The notes beneath the pieces were generated by a model. The model saw only the letters and a list, made by a program, of their open reading frames with translations. It searched no databases and was not told the origin of the DNA. DNA of 64,000 nucleotides from Hydrogenophaga sp. (GTDB lineage Bacteria > Pseudomonadota > Gammaproteobacteria > Burkholderiales > Burkholderiaceae_C): assembly GCF_026125785.1 (NCBI RefSeq), contig NZ_JAHCKL010000007.1:62001-126000 (forward strand), written 5' to 3'. This document shows positions 61,490-64,000 of this stretch, piece by piece. Position 1 is the stretch's first letter. Each line of letters starts with the position of its first letter. Position numbers and translations under genes: made by a program.

Positions 61490-61981
61490 ATGAACCCCAT
61501 CCAAGTGGGCGTGGTCATGGGCTCCAGCAGCGACTGGGACACCATGCAGCACGCCGTGCAGATCCTGCAGGACTTCGGTGTCGCGCACGAGGCGCGCGTC
61601 GTTTCGGCCCACCGCATGCCCGACGACATGTTCGCGTACGCCGAGAGCGCGGCCGACCGGGGCCTGAAGGCCATCATCGCGGGCGCGGGCGGCGCCGCCC
61701 ACCTGCCGGGCATGCTGGCGGCCAAGACCGTGGTACCGGTGCTCGGCGTGCCGGTGGCCAGCAAGCACCTCAGCGGCGTGGACTCCCTGCACAGCATCGT
61801 GCAGATGCCCAAGGGCGTGCCGGTGGCCACCTTCGCCATCGGCGCGGCCGGCGCGGCCAACGCGGCGCTGTTCGCCGTCGCATTGCTCGCCAACGAGAAC
61901 CCCGCGCTGCGCCAGCGCCTGCAGGCCTTTCGCGCCGAGCAGACCGCCGCTGCCCGCGCCATGACCCTGCCAACCCCATGA
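61490..61981 (+). CDS. purE: N5-carboxyaminoimidazole ribonucleotide mutase
   Basis: 163 residues from ATG ([19 protein letters not shown]), standard length; an ATG 18 codons upstream is less likely. It converts N5-CAIR to [34 protein letters not shown] (catalytic His) and [18 protein letters not shown] are family blocks of the class I enzyme that works with PurK. Confidence 0.97.
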   Translation: MNPIQVGVVMGSSSDWDTMQHAVQILQDFGVAHEARVVSAHRMPDDMFAYAESAADRGLKAIIAGAGGAAHLPGMLAAKTVVPVLGVPVASKHLSGVDSLHSIVQMPKGVPVATFAIGAAGAANAALFAVALLANENPALRQRLQAFRAEQTAAARAMTLPTP

Positions 61982-63231
61982 ACACCGCCAAGACCCTTCT
62001 GCCCGGTGCCGCCACGCCCAGCGGGCAGCCCATCACGCTGGGCGTGATGGGTGGCGGGCAACTCGGGCGCATGTTCGTGCAGGCCGCGCAGGCCATGGGC
62101 TTCACCACCGCCGTGCTCGACCCCGACCCGGCCAGTCCGGCCGGCCTGATCAGCCACCACCACATCCGCACACCCTACGCCGACGAGCAAGGACTCGCGC
62201 AGCTCGCCCAGCGCTGCGAGGCCATCACCACCGAATTCGAGAACGTCCCCGCGCAGGCCTTGACCACGCTGGCCGCGCAGCGCACGGTCGCGCCGTCGGC
62301 CGCCTGCGTGGCGGTGGCGCAGGACCGGCTCAGGGAGAAGGCTCATTTCCTGCAGTGCGCGTCCACCAGCGGCGTGAGTCCGGCCCCGCACGCGGCCATC
62401 ACCACCGATGCGCAACTCGCCGCCGTGCCAGACGACCTGCTGCCCGGCATTCTCAAGACCGTGCGCATGGGCTACGACGGCAAGGGGCAGGCCCGCGTGG
62501 CCACACGCGCAGAACTGGCCGCTGCCTGGGATGCCATGGACAAGGTGCCCTGCGTGCTGGAGAAGCGCCTGCCCCTGCATGCCGAGTGCTCGGTCATCGT
62601 GGCGCGCGGTGCCGACGGCCAGGTGGTGAGTTTCCCGGTGCAGAAAAACACCCACCGCGATGGCATCCTGGCGCTGACCGAGGTGCATGAGGGCACGCTG
62701 GACCCGGCGCTGGCGCAGCGCGCGCAGGCCAGCACGGTGGCCATCGCCAGCCAGCTCCGGTACGTCGGCGTGCTCTGCGTCGAGTATTTCGTGGTGCAGG
62801 CCCGCGATGGCACGCTCGACCTGGTCGTCAATGAAATGGCACCGCGCCCGCACAACAGCGGCCATTACACGCAGAACGCCTGCGACATATCCCAGTTCGA
62901 GGCACAGGTGCGCGCCCTGGCCGGCCTGCCGCTGCCCACGCCACGCCAGCACAGCCCCGCCATCATGGTCAACCTGCTGGGCGATCTCTGGTTCGAGGCC
63001 AACGCGGTGCGCACTCAGCGCAGCGACCGGCCTGTGACGCCGCCCTGGGCCCAGGTGCTGGCGCTGCCGGGCACCCACCTGCACCTGTACGGCAAGCTCA
63101 ATGCACGCCCGGGCCGCAAGATGGGCCACCTCAACGTCACCGGCGCCAGCGTGGCGCAGGTGCGCGACACGGCGTCCCGCGCACTGGCACTGCTGGGCCT
63201 GGAAGGCCTGGCGGCTGGCGCGGCGCGCTGA
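61978..63231 (+). CDS. purK: N5-carboxyaminoimidazole ribonucleotide synthase
   Basis: 417 residues; start overlaps the purE stop (ATGA). ATP-grasp enzyme making N5-CAIR from AIR, bicarbonate and [39 protein letters not shown] (grasp lysine region) and [20 protein letters not shown] are diagnostic. Confidence 0.97.
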   Translation: MNTAKTLLPGAATPSGQPITLGVMGGGQLGRMFVQAAQAMGFTTAVLDPDPASPAGLISHHHIRTPYADEQGLAQLAQRCEAITTEFENVPAQALTTLAAQRTVAPSAACVAVAQDRLREKAHFLQCASTSGVSPAPHAAITTDAQLAAVPDDLLPGILKTVRMGYDGKGQARVATRAELAAAWDAMDKVPCVLEKRLPLHAECSVIVARGADGQVVSFPVQKNTHRDGILALTEVHEGTLDPALAQRAQASTVAIASQLRYVGVLCVEYFVVQARDGTLDLVVNEMAPRPHNSGHYTQNACDISQFEAQVRALAGLPLPTPRQHSPAIMVNLLGDLWFEANAVRTQRSDRPVTPPWAQVLALPGTHLHLYGKLNARPGRKMGHLNVTGASVAQVRDTASRALALLGLEGLAAGAAR

Positions 63232-63250
63232 GCAGAAACGACCCCGTTCC

Positions 63251-64000
63251 ATGCCGCTGCTGCTGCCTGCCGACGACCCCGCCGCCATCGACACCGCGGC
63301 GCGGCGGCTGGCAGCCGGGTCCCTGGTGGGCATGCCCACCGAGACCGTCTATGGCCTGGCGGCCGACGCCGACAACGCCACGGCGGTGCACCGCATCTTC
63401 GAGGCCAAGGGCCGGCCCAGTGACCACCCACTGATCGTGCACCTGGCCGCGGATGGCCGCACCGGCGTGGACCACTACGCCCGCGCGGTGCCGCCGTTCG
63501 CCACGGCATTGATGCGGGCCTTCTGGCCGGGACCGCTCACCCTGATCCTGCCGCGCCGTGAAGGCGTGGCCGCGGTGGCCGCCGGCGGCCAGGACTCCAT
63601 CGGCCTGCGCTGCCCATCCCATCCGGTGGCCCAGGCGCTGCTGAGCGTCGCGGCAAGCCACGGCGTCACCGGCATCGCCGCGCCCAGCGCCAACCGCTTC
63701 GGGCGCGTGAGCCCGACCACCGCGGCGCACGTGGCCGAGGAATTCGCCGCGCTGGCGGACGAGGACCTGCTCATCCTTGACGGCGGTGCCTGCCCGGTCG
63801 GCATCGAGTCCACCATCGTCGATGCCACGCGCGGGCAGCCGGTGCTGCTGCGTCCCGGCATGATCACCGTCGCCCAGCTAGAGGCGGCCTGCGGCCAGCC
63901 GGTGCGCGCGCGCGACGAGGCCGCGCCCCGCGCCTCGGGCACGCTCGAATCCCACTACGCGCCGCGCGCCAAGGTGCGGCTGATGGACGCGCCCGCCCTG
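63251..64000 (+). CDS. Threonylcarbamoyl-AMP synthase, Sua5/TsaC type (3' part outside window)
   Basis: First 250 residues visible; continues past the right edge. It makes threonylcarbamoyl-adenylate for the t6A37 modification of ANN-decoding tRNAs. VGMPTETVYGLAADADN, RIFEAKGRPSDHPLIVHL, FWPGPLTLILPRR and IAAPSANRFGRVSPTTAAHV are YrdC-domain motifs. The sequence beyond residue 210 (ASGTLESHYAPRAKVRLMDA) fits the linker and Sua5 C-terminal domain, so this is probably the long form. Gap of 19 bases after purK. Confidence 0.95.
   Translation, partial: MPLLLPADDPAAIDTAARRLAAGSLVGMPTETVYGLAADADNATAVHRIFEAKGRPSDHPLIVHLAADGRTGVDHYARAVPPFATALMRAFWPGPLTLILPRREGVAAVAAGGQDSIGLRCPSHPVAQALLSVAASHGVTGIAAPSANRFGRVSPTTAAHVAEEFAALADEDLLILDGGACPVGIESTIVDATRGQPVLLRPGMITVAQLEAACGQPVRARDEAAPRASGTLESHYAPRAKVRLMDAPAL

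Overview
The window is a GC-rich, gene-dense chromosomal stretch from a betaproteobacterium of the order Burkholderiales. It most resembles Comamonadaceae (Hydrogenophaga/Acidovorax-like). The evidence is the sequence character of the ribosomal proteins, the SAICAR synthase and PurE/PurK types, the OxyR-Dps-UbiA neighbourhood and a GC-rich intergenic repeat of a kind I associate with that family. No phage, insertion sequence, CRISPR array or plasmid function was seen. The genus is inferred, not shown.

1-11458: two partly parallel accessory modules around two paralogous, convergently transcribed LysR regulators. The left module (minus strand) encodes a lipocalin-like (AttH/CrtC-type) protein, an ACAD10/11-type aminoglycoside-phosphotransferase-fold kinase, a small helical protein and a TRAP solute receptor cut by the window edge. 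The right module (plus strand) encodes the same kinase and small-protein pair, a TRAP receptor, a second lipocalin-like protein and a fused DctQ-DctM TRAP permease. The set looks like uptake and phosphorylation of an unknown hydroxylated or carboxylated compound, present twice in different gene orders. This is the best candidate in the window for an undescribed system.

11455-21542: a class I methyltransferase, then the spc and alpha ribosomal operons on the minus strand (rplN to rplQ, with secY, infA, rpmJ and rpoA). They end in an initiator tRNA-fMet with its own terminator. The spc operon starts at rplN, not downstream of rpsQ, and has a promoter whose -35 box overlaps the glpD stop codon.

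21539-34241: glycerol catabolism (glpD divergent from glpR-glpK, with candidate GlpR half-sites), proC, an oxyR-dps-ubiA cluster, a small unknown gene, recG, and a soluble tandem sensor-CheW fusion protein.

34284-39767: the queuosine genes queA and tgt sit at the two ends of one tight operon. Four other genes lie between them: a saccharopine-dehydrogenase-like protein, a DoxX-like protein, a DUF2269-like membrane protein and a soluble quinoprotein-type dehydrogenase.

39818-53328: an MFS transporter; the three-gene N-acetylglutaminylglutamine amide (NAGGN) osmolyte operon with an AT-rich promoter; several membrane or secreted unknowns, including a 50-residue protein; and an ABC export operon (ATPase, FtsX-type permease, HlyD adaptor).

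53358-64000: central metabolism: a cytoplasmic gamma-glutamyltransferase-family enzyme, pyk, a dispersed-type repeat, a DUF481-like outer-membrane protein, a PAP2 phosphatase, class II aldolase with a clear terminator, purC, a thioredoxin-TPR protein, purE-purK, and the start of a Sua5/TsaC-type tRNA threonylcarbamoylation gene.
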